The notes below the pieces were generated by a model. The model was not told the origin of the DNA and did no database searches. It saw only the letters and a program-made list of their open reading frames with translations. Source: Eubacterium sp. (GTDB lineage: Bacteria; Bacillota; Clostridia; Oscillospirales; Acutalibacteraceae). Taken from it: DNA of 48,117 nucleotides. Of this stretch, positions 17,836 through 26,661 are shown one piece after another; the stretch's first letter is position 1; each line of letters starts with the position of its first letter. A program made the position numbers and the translations under genes. The DNA lies in contig JACTVT010000014.1 in the NCBI GenBank assembly GCA_014465955.1, positions 1 to 48,117 of the forward strand. The letters run 5' to 3'.

Positions 17836-18916
17836 AATCTTTAACCAATATCAAAACTTTTCTGACCTTCGGTATTTTTGAAATTATAAGCGCCAGAATA
17901 TAACTTACTGCAAAAATAATAATAAAGAAAAGTACGAGATTAACAGGTCTGTAAAAACCGTAATTAAGAATTCTGTATCTGATAAATGAAAGTACAGGCT
18001 TATGAATAAAATACATTCCAAGACTTAAAACAGAAACAGATGTTACAAATCTACCGAAAAATCTGATAATCTTATTTTCACCGTTAATTCTGCTGAATAA
18101 TTCAAACAGGCACAAAGAACAGATAAGCACACCTGCATAATCATACCACAAATGATAATCATTGCCGCGCCTTAATGAATATATCAGTGTATAACCTGTA
18201 AGCACACCGGAAACCAACATTGCGGCCCACAATATCCACGCTTTGATTTTTTTAAACGCATTCTTTTTAACGAAATATCCTAAAAGAACATACGCACCGT
18301 ATGCTCCGCCTGAAAAATCAGTAAAAATCTTTTTAACAAGATCAAGTTCCCAGCCGAAGGTTTTATCAAAAATGCTTATAGTTCGTATGCCGAACACTGT
18401 TAAGCACAACACGGCAAGCGGTACAGCCAGTACTTTCAAATCAATATTTTTTATAGCATTTGAAACAAAAGGAAGTGCAATATACAGCCCGATAATCATA
18501 GGCATATACCAAAAATGACCGAAATCATTATCTTTTACAAACAGCAAATCCTTAATGAAATCAAGCAAAACAAATTCCTGCCTGCCGACCGTAATCTGAT
18601 AAATCTCATAAATAACGACCCAGATTTCCGTTGTTAACACAAGCGGCAAAAGGTTTCGCTTATAAAATATCTTAATTTTATCAGTATCCGAATAATCCCT
18701 GTCAAGAAGAAGATAGCCTGAAAGCATCAGGAATACAGGCACTCCAAGTCTTCCTATAACAATTGCTGCAAGCCTTACAACAGATGAAAACAACCCTAAT
18801 TTCAAAATCTTTTCAGAACCCATTGAATAAGCGTATTCCGAACTGTGAACAAGAAGAACGGAACAGATTGCAAAAAATCTTGCATAGTCAAGCCATATAA
18901 TTCTTTTTTTACTCAT
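17834..18916 (-). CDS. Acyltransferase-3 family membrane protein
   Basis: A 360-aa integral membrane protein with about ten hydrophobic segments. It starts RIIWLDYARFFAICSVLLVHSSEY, the acyltransferase-3 signature in which the W-x-D-x-x-R-x-x-A opening and a His (here near residue 23) are conserved. GVPVFLMLSGYLLL and FWYMPMIIGLYIALPF are also typical. The family O-acetylates exopolysaccharide, peptidoglycan or other surface glycans; the acceptor here is unknown. AAGGA lies seven bases before ATG 18916. The preceding M28 peptidase gene stops 2 nt upstream, so the two are translationally coupled. Confidence 0.85.
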   Translation of the reverse strand: MSKKRIIWLDYARFFAICSVLLVHSSEYAYSMGSEKILKLGLFSSVVRLAAIVIGRLGVPVFLMLSGYLLLDRDYSDTDKIKIFYKRNLLPLVLTTEIWVVIYEIYQITVGRQEFVLLDFIKDLLFVKDNDFGHFWYMPMIIGLYIALPFVSNAIKNIDLKVLAVPLAVLCLTVFGIRTISIFDKTFGWELDLVKKIFTDFSGGAYGAYVLLGYFVKKNAFKKIKAWILWAAMLVSGVLTGYTLIYSLRRGNDYHLWYDYAGVLICSLCLFELFSRINGENKIIRFFGRFVTSVSVLSLGMYFIHKPVLSFIRYRILNYGFYRPVNLVLFFIIIFAVSYILALIISKIPKVRKVLILVKD

Positions 18917-18918
18917 AA

Positions 18919-20184
18919 TCAGTCCTTATTATCAAAATTGAAAATAGATGCAAGGATAATATTGTAACCCTTTTCAATTGCCTCGGGCACAAGTCTGTCA
19001 TAGCTGTCTCTGCGGTTATGATAATAATCGGCAGGCGACGGATCCATTGCTGCAAGGCAGGTTGCAGTAATTCCTGCCTGTGTAAATGCGGCAGCATCCG
19101 ATGAACCAAAGAATACATTTGCAAACCTAACATCATCATAGCCTGCCTCTTTTGCAGAATCAAAAACAAGTTGTGAAAATTCAGGATTGTGCCTTACAGT
19201 ACCGGTCATATCCTTTGAATAAACATTAAGATAATCAAGGTCGGTCAATGTATCGCAGCAAAGAACGGCTGTTTCAACATCACCCTTTGTGTATTCGTCA
19301 AGATGTGCCTTTGCAAATGCTTTTGCACCTCGGAGTCCTGCCTCCTCACCGTCGGTAATCATAGCAACCACCTCGGTGTTTTCAAACTCAACACCTGCCA
19401 TATCAAGCATACGAAGAGCACACACGGCAGAATAAGTGCCTGTCAGATTGTCATTTGCACCGGGTGAAATTGTTTTAAAATCAACAAAAAGGAAAAGAGT
19501 AATCATAAACAATGCAGTTATGATATGAAAATAATATGAATAATTAAGCATAAAATCGCCGAATTTGCCCATATCAACAAAATTGGCAATCACTGTGATA
19601 ACTGCAATGATAAATGAAATTACACCGCCGCCGATAGCGCCGCCCATAAACGGACCCATCAGTTTACCTTTGCCGTAATAAATATGACGCCATTCATAAG
19701 CCGAATCAATATGACCGCTGATTACAATTCTTTTCTTAACCTCGCCCCTTGGCTTTCTTACGGCAACAAGGTTGTGACCTGTTACCTTTTTGTGAAGAGG
19801 GTCAAGGAACTGCTTATACATAAGAAATTCCATAACAGTAACAAAAAGCGAGCCTGCAACAATTACGCCTACAATACACTGTGCAATAAAAAAGTCAATA
19901 ACATTAAGGAACACAAGAAGCAGGCACACAGCAACTGCAAGAATAATCAATGCAGAAACGGTTTTTGTAAAGTGCAAAAACGCTTTCGGCGCCATTTGAT
20001 ATTCCTCAAAATAAGTCTCATCGCAAAACTGGTCAAACTCCTTTTTAATATGCTTTTCGGCAGCAAGGCAGTTTTCATTGCCTGATTCACGCGGACCGTA
20101 CTTTTTAATTACATTCGTAATTTCTTTAACAGTATATTCAACATTTTCTTTTACCACAGCCTGTGGAAAATCTTTGAATTTCAT
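18919..20184 (-). CDS. M28-family zinc peptidase with internal membrane helices
   Basis: A 421-aa protein with the M28 metal-ligand pattern: ISGHIDSAYEW (His), GANDNLTGTYS (bridging Asp), DGEEAGLRGAKAF (Glu pair), CCDTL (Asp) and HNRRDSYDRL (last His). M28 enzymes are aminopeptidases or carboxypeptidases. Unusually, hydrophobic segments are inserted before and within the peptidase fold (about residues 75-130 and 190-270). The enzyme is probably membrane-bound. ATG 20184 was chosen because AGGAG lies ten bases upstream and the earlier frame has no ribosome site. First gene of a two-gene unit with the acyltransferase; promoter at 20216-20244. Confidence 0.82.
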   Translation of the reverse strand: MKFKDFPQAVVKENVEYTVKEITNVIKKYGPRESGNENCLAAEKHIKKEFDQFCDETYFEEYQMAPKAFLHFTKTVSALIILAVAVCLLLVFLNVIDFFIAQCIVGVIVAGSLFVTVMEFLMYKQFLDPLHKKVTGHNLVAVRKPRGEVKKRIVISGHIDSAYEWRHIYYGKGKLMGPFMGGAIGGGVISFIIAVITVIANFVDMGKFGDFMLNYSYYFHIITALFMITLFLFVDFKTISPGANDNLTGTYSAVCALRMLDMAGVEFENTEVVAMITDGEEAGLRGAKAFAKAHLDEYTKGDVETAVLCCDTLTDLDYLNVYSKDMTGTVRHNPEFSQLVFDSAKEAGYDDVRFANVFFGSSDAAAFTQAGITATCLAAMDPSPADYYHNRRDSYDRLVPEAIEKGYNIILASIFNFDNKD

Positions 20185-20215
20185 ATACTTTTCTCCTTTT
20201 TTTATATTTTTTAGC

Positions 20216-20244
20216 ATTATATCACAAAAATACATTGACAACAA
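20216..20244 (-). promoter_or_regulatory. Promoter of the M28 peptidase/acyltransferase unit
   Basis: Minus-strand TTGTTG and TATAAT are 17 bp apart, with the start predicted about 25 nt before the ATG. Its -35 hexamer overlaps the tRNA promoter -35 on the other strand. Confidence 0.55.
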
Positions 20245-20264
20245 TACTTTTGAAATAGTAAAAT
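20235..20264 (+). promoter_or_regulatory. Promoter of tRNA-Arg
   Basis: A perfect TTGACA (20235-20240) and TAAAAT (20259-20264) are 18 bp apart, about 30 nt before the mature tRNA 5' end. Confidence 0.6.
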
Positions 20265-20293
20265 TAAATTTAACAAATTAATATTATTTACAT

Positions 20294-20369
20294 CTGCCTG
20301 TAGCACAATGGCTAATGCACTTGATTCCGATTCAAGAGATTGGGGGTTCGAGTCCCTTCAGGCAGACCA
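20294..20369 (+). tRNA. tRNA-Arg (anticodon CCG)
   Basis: A 76-nt cloverleaf with acceptor CTGCCTG/CAGGCAG, discriminator A and encoded CCA. The anticodon stem CTTGA/TCAAG holds the loop TTCCGAT (anticodon CCG, reading CGG). The variable loop is 5 nt and the T loop is TTCGAGT. The D stem is only 3 bp (GCA/TGC), and the T stem has two G-T pairs. Confidence 0.93.
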
Positions 20370-20371
20370 TT
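20350..20371 (+). repeat. Direct repeat, tRNA copy (possible att site)
   Basis: The last 20 nt of the tRNA, including CCA, plus two T's recur exactly at 20474-20495, 124 bp downstream. Duplicated tRNA 3' ends are the usual trace of site-specific integration. Confidence 0.75.
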
Positions 20372-20473
20372 TAAAAAAAAAAGGACGAGAAACGAAACTC
20401 TGAATTTTTCGCGCAGGTACTGCCGGGAAAATTCAGGAGAAAGGTACAGTGTACCTTTCGATAGTTGAGAGGA
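20372..20473 (+). mobile_element. 102-nt structured element between tRNA-tail repeats
   Basis: The segment contains an A10 run and a long hairpin at 20398-20439. That hairpin has a 13-bp stem with one bulged G, a 2x2 internal loop and a GCAG-GTA-CTGC tip. A second hairpin at 20439-20459 pairs GAAAGGTAC with GTACCTTTC around AGT. No ORF fits. Flanking 22-bp repeats suggest a minimal non-autonomous integrated element or the scar of a larger one; it could also be a structured RNA read through from the tRNA promoter. Confidence 0.45.
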
Positions 20474-20495
20474 GAGTCCCTTCAGGCAGACCATT
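20474..20495 (+). repeat. Direct repeat, downstream copy of the tRNA tail
   Basis: All 22 nt match 20350-20371, including the CCA, but no tRNA body precedes it. It marks the distal end of the element. Confidence 0.75.
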
Positions 20496-20538
20496 ATCGT
20501 AAACCATTATCATTAATATAATCACACGGGTACACACT

Positions 20539-21630
20539 ATGAAAATGAATTACAAAAATGATAATTTTAAAATTATGCAGATTGCCGATGTGCAGGAGGG
20601 AGCGAAGGTAAGCCCCGACACAATTGCACTGATAAGCAAAGCGCTTGACCTTGAAAAGCCCGATTTAGTTGTATTTTCAGGTGACCAGATATGGCAGAAA
20701 TCAAGTTTTAAAGGAAATAAAGCAACTGTTGAACGTGTTTTAAGAGAAATAACAAAACCTGTTACAGACAGAGGCATTCCCTTTACAATCTGCTTCGGGA
20801 ATCACGACAGGCAGGTAGGCGTTTCAAACGAAGAGCAGTTTGAAATCTACAAAAAAATCGACGGCTTTATCGGTGAAAACACACCCGAAATTGACGGCTG
20901 TGCCAACCATTATATAGAACTGAATAAAAACGGCAAAACAGAATTTCTGCTTTATCTTATCGACAGCCACACAAGCCTTACAATCGGCTACGACAATGTG
21001 CATCAGAATCAGATTGACTGGTATAAAAGTGTGCGTGACGAATACGAGCAAAAAAACGGCAGCGTTGTGCCGTCAATCGTAATTCAGCATATTCCCGTGC
21101 CTGAAGTTATGGAACTTCTGACTGAGGTTAAAAAAGGCACAAAAGATGCCGTTCAGGGCTTCAGAAACCATAAGGGCAAATGGTATATTCTTAACAAAGA
21201 CAGAATCAACAGCACAGGATTTATGAAGGAATCGCCTGCCGACCCAATGGAAAACAGCGGTGAATTTGCCGCAATGACCGAAAAGGGCGATGTTCGTGGT
21301 ATTTATTTCGGTCACGACCACAACAATTCCTTTAACGGCAAGGTAAACGGCGTTGATTTAGGCTACACACAAGGCGCAGGCTTTCACGTTTACGGCCCGG
21401 GTCTTGACCGAGGAGTAAGAATAATCAATCTTAAAACCGACGGCGAATATGATACATATGATTTAAGATATAAAGATATTATAGGGAACAAAGTAAGCGA
21501 AAAACTGCGCTATATGATTTTGCAGGTTATGCCCACCAATCTTTATGACGGAATTCACAGAGGCATAAAAATTGTTTCTGTTATTATTGCTGTTGCAGTT
21601 ATAATTTATCTGCTGGCAAAATTTCTGTAA
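20539..21630 (+). CDS. Calcineurin-like metallophosphoesterase with C-terminal membrane anchor
   Basis: A 363-aa protein with the two-metal phosphoesterase motifs in order. These are IADVQ near residue 16 (a Gln replaces the common His of D-x-H), VFSGDQIW, CFGNHDRQ, IQHIPVPE and IYFGHDHNN. A hydrophobic helix at about 345-362 (IVSVIIAVAVIIYLLAKFL) anchors the C-terminus. With no N-terminal signal peptide, the catalytic domain probably faces the cytosol, with the tail as anchor. The substrate is unknown; relatives act on nucleotides or phosphodiesters. No clear ribosome site precedes ATG 20539, and ATG 20545 is equally possible. It lies 34 nt upstream of the GPH symporter and is probably co-transcribed. 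Confidence 0.8.
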   Translation: MKMNYKNDNFKIMQIADVQEGAKVSPDTIALISKALDLEKPDLVVFSGDQIWQKSSFKGNKATVERVLREITKPVTDRGIPFTICFGNHDRQVGVSNEEQFEIYKKIDGFIGENTPEIDGCANHYIELNKNGKTEFLLYLIDSHTSLTIGYDNVHQNQIDWYKSVRDEYEQKNGSVVPSIVIQHIPVPEVMELLTEVKKGTKDAVQGFRNHKGKWYILNKDRINSTGFMKESPADPMENSGEFAAMTEKGDVRGIYFGHDHNNSFNGKVNGVDLGYTQGAGFHVYGPGLDRGVRIINLKTDGEYDTYDLRYKDIIGNKVSEKLRYMILQVMPTNLYDGIHRGIKIVSVIIAVAVIIYLLAKFL

Positions 21631-21664
21631 CACAATATCAAAATAAAATGCAAAGGGGCAAATT

Positions 21665-23164
21665 ATGGAGTCTAAAAAGTATTTAACAATGAAAGAACGC
21701 ATCTGCTTTACACTCGGTGCGTTCGGCAGATCGGGAATCTACACGCTGATGTCTATGTTCACGCTTGTATTTTTCCAAAACGGTGCAGGGCTTACGCTTG
21801 AACAGGGAACCACAATTATTTTAGCAGGCAGAATTTTTGATGCCATCAATGACCCTGTAATGGGTATGATTGTAGACAGAACGAAATCAAGATGGGGCAA
21901 AATGCGGCCTTATCTTCTGTTTTCTCCTGTACCGATTGCAATAAGCACCATATTGCTGTTTTCAGCACCGTTTGAACACGGTTCAAATGCCGCTTTCATA
22001 TGGGCACTTGTTACATATATTCTCTGGGGCGTTGCTTTCACCGTGCAGGATGTTCCGTTCTGGGGTCTGTCATCGGTAATCACACCGCTTGAAAGCGAAA
22101 GAACATCGTTCATCTCAACCGCAAGACTCGGCTCAACCTTCGGCGGAATACTCCCTGCCCTGCTTGTTCCGATTCTTTATCAGAGCAATATGGGCTACAC
22201 AAAAGGATTTTTCGTAAGTGCGCTTATTTTTGCACTGCTCGGCTGCGGTCTTTCAAGCCTTATCTTCTTTGTATCAAAAGAAAGAGTTCCGAAAACAGAC
22301 AACACTCCGTCTTTCAAAGAAACATTTGTTGTTCTCGGTAAAGACAAACTGCTTATCATTGTAATTTTTGCATCAATTTTAGGTTCAACAATGGTAACTG
22401 CAAACCAGTGTGCAGACTATATCGGCAACTACTTAATCATTCAGAATCACACCGATTTCTCACAGATTTTTGACGCCGCAGGCAATCTTTTACAAAATGT
22501 TGACGCCAAAGCAGCATATGATTTCTGGATTCCGAGAGGAACAATTGTAACAACGCTTACAGTTGCAATCGGTGTTGGAATGGTGCCGGCTATGGCAATC
22601 TTCCCGATACTGCGCAAAAAATTCAGTTTAAAGCAGATTTATATCGGCTCAGCAGTTTTCGGCCTTGTTGTTCACGCACTCTGCTATGTTATTTTTGCAC
22701 AGGATATCAGCAATATCAATATGTATATTCTCTGGGTATTCCTGTTCCTGATGGGCATTCCGCTCGGTATTTACAACGTTATCACGTATGCACTTATTGC
22801 CGACTCTGTTGATTATCTTGAATGGAAAACAGGCGAAAGGCACGAAGGTGTTTGTTTCTCGTTCCAAACATTTCTTTCAAAAGTCAATGCCGCAATTGCA
22901 ACATTTGTATTCGGTCAGATTTTAGGCAAAACCGATTTCCAAGCAGTTGATAAATCACTTGTTGATATTGAGGGCAGACAGATATTCTTCCAGCAGTCGC
23001 CCGAAACGCAAAAAATGCTTTTAGCGCTTGTAACAATCGTGCCTGCTGTCGGTTTCCTGCTTACAATCATTCCTATGTTCTTCAACGATTTCACAGGCAA
23101 AACAAAAGAAAACGCCCAGAAAGAAATTGAGGCAAAACGCACAAAACAAATGGAAAAAGAATAA
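21665..23164 (+). CDS. GPH-family glycoside:cation symporter
   Basis: A 499-aa membrane protein with about twelve hydrophobic segments. GPH-type markers are present: DAINDPVMGMIVDRTKSRWGKMRPYLL in the helix 2-4 region, and ALIADSVDYLEWKTGERHEGVCFSFQTFLSKV before the last helices. GPH carriers import glycosides, pentosides or hexuronides with Na+ or H+. AAAGGGG lies six bases before ATG. Convergent with an AraC regulator and a GH3 glycosidase, which makes a plant-glycan sugar a likely cargo. A loop of about 30 residues (DFSQIFDAAGNLLQNVDAKA) is inserted near residues 265-285. Confidence 0.87.
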   Translation: MESKKYLTMKERICFTLGAFGRSGIYTLMSMFTLVFFQNGAGLTLEQGTTIILAGRIFDAINDPVMGMIVDRTKSRWGKMRPYLLFSPVPIAISTILLFSAPFEHGSNAAFIWALVTYILWGVAFTVQDVPFWGLSSVITPLESERTSFISTARLGSTFGGILPALLVPILYQSNMGYTKGFFVSALIFALLGCGLSSLIFFVSKERVPKTDNTPSFKETFVVLGKDKLLIIVIFASILGSTMVTANQCADYIGNYLIIQNHTDFSQIFDAAGNLLQNVDAKAAYDFWIPRGTIVTTLTVAIGVGMVPAMAIFPILRKKFSLKQIYIGSAVFGLVVHALCYVIFAQDISNINMYILWVFLFLMGIPLGIYNVITYALIADSVDYLEWKTGERHEGVCFSFQTFLSKVNAAIATFVFGQILGKTDFQAVDKSLVDIEGRQIFFQQSPETQKMLLALVTIVPAVGFLLTIIPMFFNDFTGKTKENAQKEIEAKRTKQMEKE

Positions 23165-23170
23165 TTACAA

Positions 23171-23208
23171 AAAACGCTTGACTGCTTATCAGCCAAGCGT
23201 TTTTATTT
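23171..23208 (+). terminator. Terminator after the GPH symporter gene
   Basis: Arms AAAACGCTTG and CAAGCGTTTT, with an inner CTG/CAG pairing, are followed by TATTT. The A-rich left side lets it act on the convergent araC-type gene as well. Confidence 0.85.
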
Positions 23209-23935
23209 ATCTGCTTAAATTATAATACTCGGTAGGCGTCATATGATAATTACGCTTAAATGCAGTAATAAAATGCGATACCGATGAAAAGCCGAGTGCT
23301 TCGCAAATATCCTGATTGCTTTTGCCCTGCACAATCATATCCTTTGCCGTTTCAAGTTTCCTTCTTGTAATATACGCACTGAGGTTTTCGCCCATTTCCT
23401 CTTTGAATATCTGTGAAAGATAATCGGGAGAAATATTGCATTTTTCGGACAGCATTGAAACAGTAAGTTTTTCATTCAGATTTTCATTTATATAACAAAT
23501 GCATTTTCTTATATGGGGCGACTGTGACGGTTTTAATTTGCTTTTATTCACCATATTTGTAAGATTGTAAATTTCCTTTGCAAGCAGATTCAAAATTTTA
23601 ATTCTTGAATTCATACCGTCAACAGACATAATAACTCTGTCTGAAAAATCATATGCCTCTTTTTCGTTCAGCCCGCCCTGTATAGCGTATCTTGTTGCAA
23701 GAGTAATCGTGCTTACCGCCAAATATCTGTACTGCATAACACTGTCGTTTGACAGTTTTCCCGTTACCACCAATGCACTGATATTTTTCAGTTCCTTAAT
23801 CAACTTGTTGATATCGCCCTGCTGCACACAGGAAAAAATTTTAATTTCAGTCGTATAACGAGTATGCTTTTCATTTTTATCAAATGAATCTGATTGTTCA
23901 AGCGTTTTGATATTGATTAATTCACCGATATCCAT
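23207..23935 (-). CDS. AraC-family transcriptional regulator
   Basis: A 242-aa DNA-binding protein. The last 100 residues hold two helix-turn-helix motifs of the AraC/XylS type (LTVSMLSEKCNISPDYLSQIFKEEMGENLSAYI, then SNQDICEALGFSSVSHFITAFKRNYHMTPTEYY). The N-terminal 130 residues lack a receiver or cupin motif and look like a helical sensing domain found in YesN-like regulators. GGTGG lies near ATG 23935. It follows the GH3 gene by 51 nt on the same strand and probably controls this sugar locus. Confidence 0.88.
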   Translation of the reverse strand: MDIGELINIKTLEQSDSFDKNEKHTRYTTEIKIFSCVQQGDINKLIKELKNISALVVTGKLSNDSVMQYRYLAVSTITLATRYAIQGGLNEKEAYDFSDRVIMSVDGMNSRIKILNLLAKEIYNLTNMVNKSKLKPSQSPHIRKCICYINENLNEKLTVSMLSEKCNISPDYLSQIFKEEMGENLSAYITRRKLETAKDMIVQGKSNQDICEALGFSSVSHFITAFKRNYHMTPTEYYNLSR

Positions 23936-23986
23936 ATTTCCACCCCGATTTCAGTTTAATATAATCAAAAGCAAATTGCAACAAAA

Positions 23987-26443
23987 TTAAATAGATTTAA
24001 GCAATTTCGGCAATTTGATTAATACACTGCCGATTCGCCAGAATATTTTATTAATACCGATAAATGTTGATTCATCATCATTCAGAATATTAATCAGTCC
24101 CTCTGCCATTTTTGGTGAAAAAACTCCCATACTCATCTGAACGAAATTACGAATCGGTATCTGCGTTGCCATTGCCGCAAGCATAGCACCGTCGCCGTTT
24201 TCCGCAGAGCCCATCTTTGTCATAATAAACTTAATTAATTTTGCAATTTTACCGCCCCATTTTGTATATTTCGCATCATTAATACAGCAGTAAATATCAA
24301 TCTTTTTTGTTCTGTTAATTTCAGAAGAAGGCATTGATTTGCCGTAAACAGCCTCAAACTGACTGCCGGTCATATTGCGAATATCAGCAGTATAATAAGC
24401 AGGTGCGCTTTCTCTGTAATCCGGAATTTTTACAATATCAGTTGATTCAACAGTGATTGTTTTTGACAGTCTCATATCCCTGCTTGACGCGCCGATGAGT
24501 ATATCAAATTCGCCTGTTTCAACCATCCAGTCATTTATATTAATATTCCAGAATGCAAACGCCCTTTTTGAAAGTTCAACAGATATTTCTTTTTCCTCCC
24601 CCGCTTTAAGAAAAACTTTTTCAAATGCACGCAGTTCTTTAACAGGTCTGAATATTGTTGATTCCTTATCGGCGACATAAATCTGTGCGATTTCAGCACC
24701 GTCAACTTTACCTGTATTTTTGATTTTGAAAGATACTGTTACAGTGTCGGCATCTTTAATTCTGTCAGATGAAAGTTTCATATCACTGTATTCAAATGTT
24801 GTATAGGAAAGACCAAAGCCAAATGGGAACAAAACATCTTTTTCAGCAGTATCATAATAACGATAGCCGATATAAACCGACTCTCGGTGCTCACTTGTTA
24901 CAGGACCGCCGGGATAATTACCATAGGTAGGATTATCGCTGAATTCAAGCGGATATGTTTCTGAAAGTTTGCCTGACGGATTAATCTTCCCCATAAGTAT
25001 ATCAGCAACTGCACTGCCGCCGGCCTGACCGCCGAGACCTGAATTCAGAAGTGCTTTAACTTCATGAATCCACGGCATATGAATTACGGAACCGCCTGCC
25101 AGAACAACGACCGTGTTCGGATTTGCTTTGACAATTTCAGATATCAGATAATTCTGACAATTCGGCATTTCAATATTTTTCCTGTCGTACCCTTCTGCCT
25201 CAAATCCTTCGGTAAGTCCCGCAAAAATCAAAACAACGTCTGCTTTTTTCGCAGAATCAACAGCATCATTTATCATTTTATCGTCAATTTCATCTTTTGA
25301 TTTATCATAACCCTGTGAATATACAACATCTGCACCAAATTTCACAAGTTCGTCATAAGCGTTATCAAGCATCGTCGGATTGATTACAGATGTGCCCGCA
25401 CCCTGAAAACGGGGTGATTTGGCCATTTCACCGATAACTGCAATTTTCCGACCTTTTTTCAGCGGAAGAATACTGTCTTCATTTTTCAGAAGAACCATAG
25501 AACCTTCTGCAATTTTCTTAGCAATATTATGATGCTTATTTTTATCATATTTATAACTCTTTTTCAGTGCAGGCTTTGATTTTTCAATAAGTTCAATAAC
25601 ATTACCAACCGCCTTATCAAGGACTTTTTCATCAAGTGTGCCATTTTCAACAGAGGCAATAATCTTTTTTGTGTTAAGCGTTCCCGAAGACGGCATTTCA
25701 AGGTCTGTACCGCATTTAAGGCCCGTTACTCTGTCTACCGATGCGCCCCAGTCTGTAACAATCAGTCCGTCAAATCCCCATTCACTGCGAAGAACTTTTT
25801 CCTGCAGCCATTCATTCTGCGATGAATATACGCCGTTAATTTTATTATAAGAATTCATAACAGTCCACGGCTTTGCCTCTTTAACGCACATCTCAAACGC
25901 AGGCAGATACAACTCCCTTATTGCCCGTTCATCAATGATTTCGTCAATAATCATTCTGAACGCCTCCTGCGAATTGCAGGCATAATGCTTCAGTGATACA
26001 CCAACACCCTTCGACTGTACACCGTTGGTGAAAGCAGTTGAACAAACACCTGCAAGATAAGGATCTTCACTGAAATACTCAAAATTTCTGCCGCATACAG
26101 GCGAACGTTTTATATTTGTACCCGGACCGAGAATGACTGAAACTTTTTCTGCCAGACATTCTTCGGCAATTGCCTCTCCCTCAAGTCTGAGCAATTCCCT
26201 GTCCCAGGAACAGGAAGAAGTTGCGGCAGGCGGAAAACAGGTTGACGGCACGGAATTGCCGAGCCCGATACCGTCGGGTCTTTTTTCCGTATTCTGCTTG
26301 CGCAAACCGTTCGGTCCGTCTGTCATCATAATTTGAGGCAATCCGAGTTCGGGTGCAGACTGCAGATACCAATAGTTGGATCCTGAAACAAATGCTGCTT
26401 TTTGCTCAAGTGTCATTTTGCTGATAATGTCTGAATATTTCAT
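23987..26443 (-). CDS. GH3 beta-glucosidase-like glycosidase
   Basis: An 818-aa cytosolic GH3 enzyme without a signal peptide. The N-terminal barrel contains MTDGPNGLRKQ and the nucleophile motif GFDGLIVTDWGA with D231. The alpha/beta sandwich holds AVIGEMAKSPRFQGAGTS, and a fibronectin-III-like domain begins at FPFGFGLSYTTFEYS. About 130 extra C-terminal residues (from ADIRNMTGSQFEAVYG) contain amphipathic helices and are of unknown role, seen in some clostridial GH3 proteins. Family members remove terminal beta-glucose or related sugars from oligosaccharides. AAGGAG lies ten bases before ATG 26443. It probably acts on sugars imported by the neighbouring GPH carrier. Confidence 0.92.
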   Translation of the reverse strand: MKYSDIISKMTLEQKAAFVSGSNYWYLQSAPELGLPQIMMTDGPNGLRKQNTEKRPDGIGLGNSVPSTCFPPAATSSCSWDRELLRLEGEAIAEECLAEKVSVILGPGTNIKRSPVCGRNFEYFSEDPYLAGVCSTAFTNGVQSKGVGVSLKHYACNSQEAFRMIIDEIIDERAIRELYLPAFEMCVKEAKPWTVMNSYNKINGVYSSQNEWLQEKVLRSEWGFDGLIVTDWGASVDRVTGLKCGTDLEMPSSGTLNTKKIIASVENGTLDEKVLDKAVGNVIELIEKSKPALKKSYKYDKNKHHNIAKKIAEGSMVLLKNEDSILPLKKGRKIAVIGEMAKSPRFQGAGTSVINPTMLDNAYDELVKFGADVVYSQGYDKSKDEIDDKMINDAVDSAKKADVVLIFAGLTEGFEAEGYDRKNIEMPNCQNYLISEIVKANPNTVVVLAGGSVIHMPWIHEVKALLNSGLGGQAGGSAVADILMGKINPSGKLSETYPLEFSDNPTYGNYPGGPVTSEHRESVYIGYRYYDTAEKDVLFPFGFGLSYTTFEYSDMKLSSDRIKDADTVTVSFKIKNTGKVDGAEIAQIYVADKESTIFRPVKELRAFEKVFLKAGEEKEISVELSKRAFAFWNININDWMVETGEFDILIGASSRDMRLSKTITVESTDIVKIPDYRESAPAYYTADIRNMTGSQFEAVYGKSMPSSEINRTKKIDIYCCINDAKYTKWGGKIAKLIKFIMTKMGSAENGDGAMLAAMATQIPIRNFVQMSMGVFSPKMAEGLINILNDDESTFIGINKIFWRIGSVLIKLPKLLKSI

Positions 26444-26557
26444 AAATATTACTCCTTTTCAATCAAATATATCCGGTAATTTGAGTGTAATATTTATTCT
26501 TTTTTTATTCAACTTTTTGCCTGTATTCACCTATGATTCGTGAAATTATCAAAGATT

Positions 26558-26592
26558 TGCAAAACAAAAGGAACGGCTGTACCGCCGCTCCC
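26558..26592 (-). terminator. Terminator after the asparaginase gene
   Basis: On the minus strand GGAGCGGC and GCCGTTCC pair (one mismatch) around GGTACA, then TTTTGTTTTG follows. It lies between ansA and the GH3 gene, both on the minus strand. Confidence 0.65.
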
Positions 26593-26625
26593 GAGCTGTT
26601 AATAATGTAGTCAAGCCACATTTTA

Positions 26626-26658
26626 GTAGGGGTCGATGCCCTCATCGACCCGTTTTTC
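26626..26658 (+). repeat. Modular palindromic repeat, GTCGATG arm type, with T tract
   Basis: GTAG precedes a perfect 9-bp stem GGGTCGATG/CATCGACCC with loop CCCT, followed by GTTTTTC. It looks like a plus-strand terminator although no plus-strand gene precedes it. Confidence 0.7.
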
Positions 26659-26661
26659 AAT

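Noticed and set aside
20312..20494. A 60-aa minus-strand ORF ending LPEGTRTPNLLNRNQ
   Set aside because: It is the antisense of the tRNA and its duplicated tail; this peptide is a well-known false ORF made by tRNA genes.
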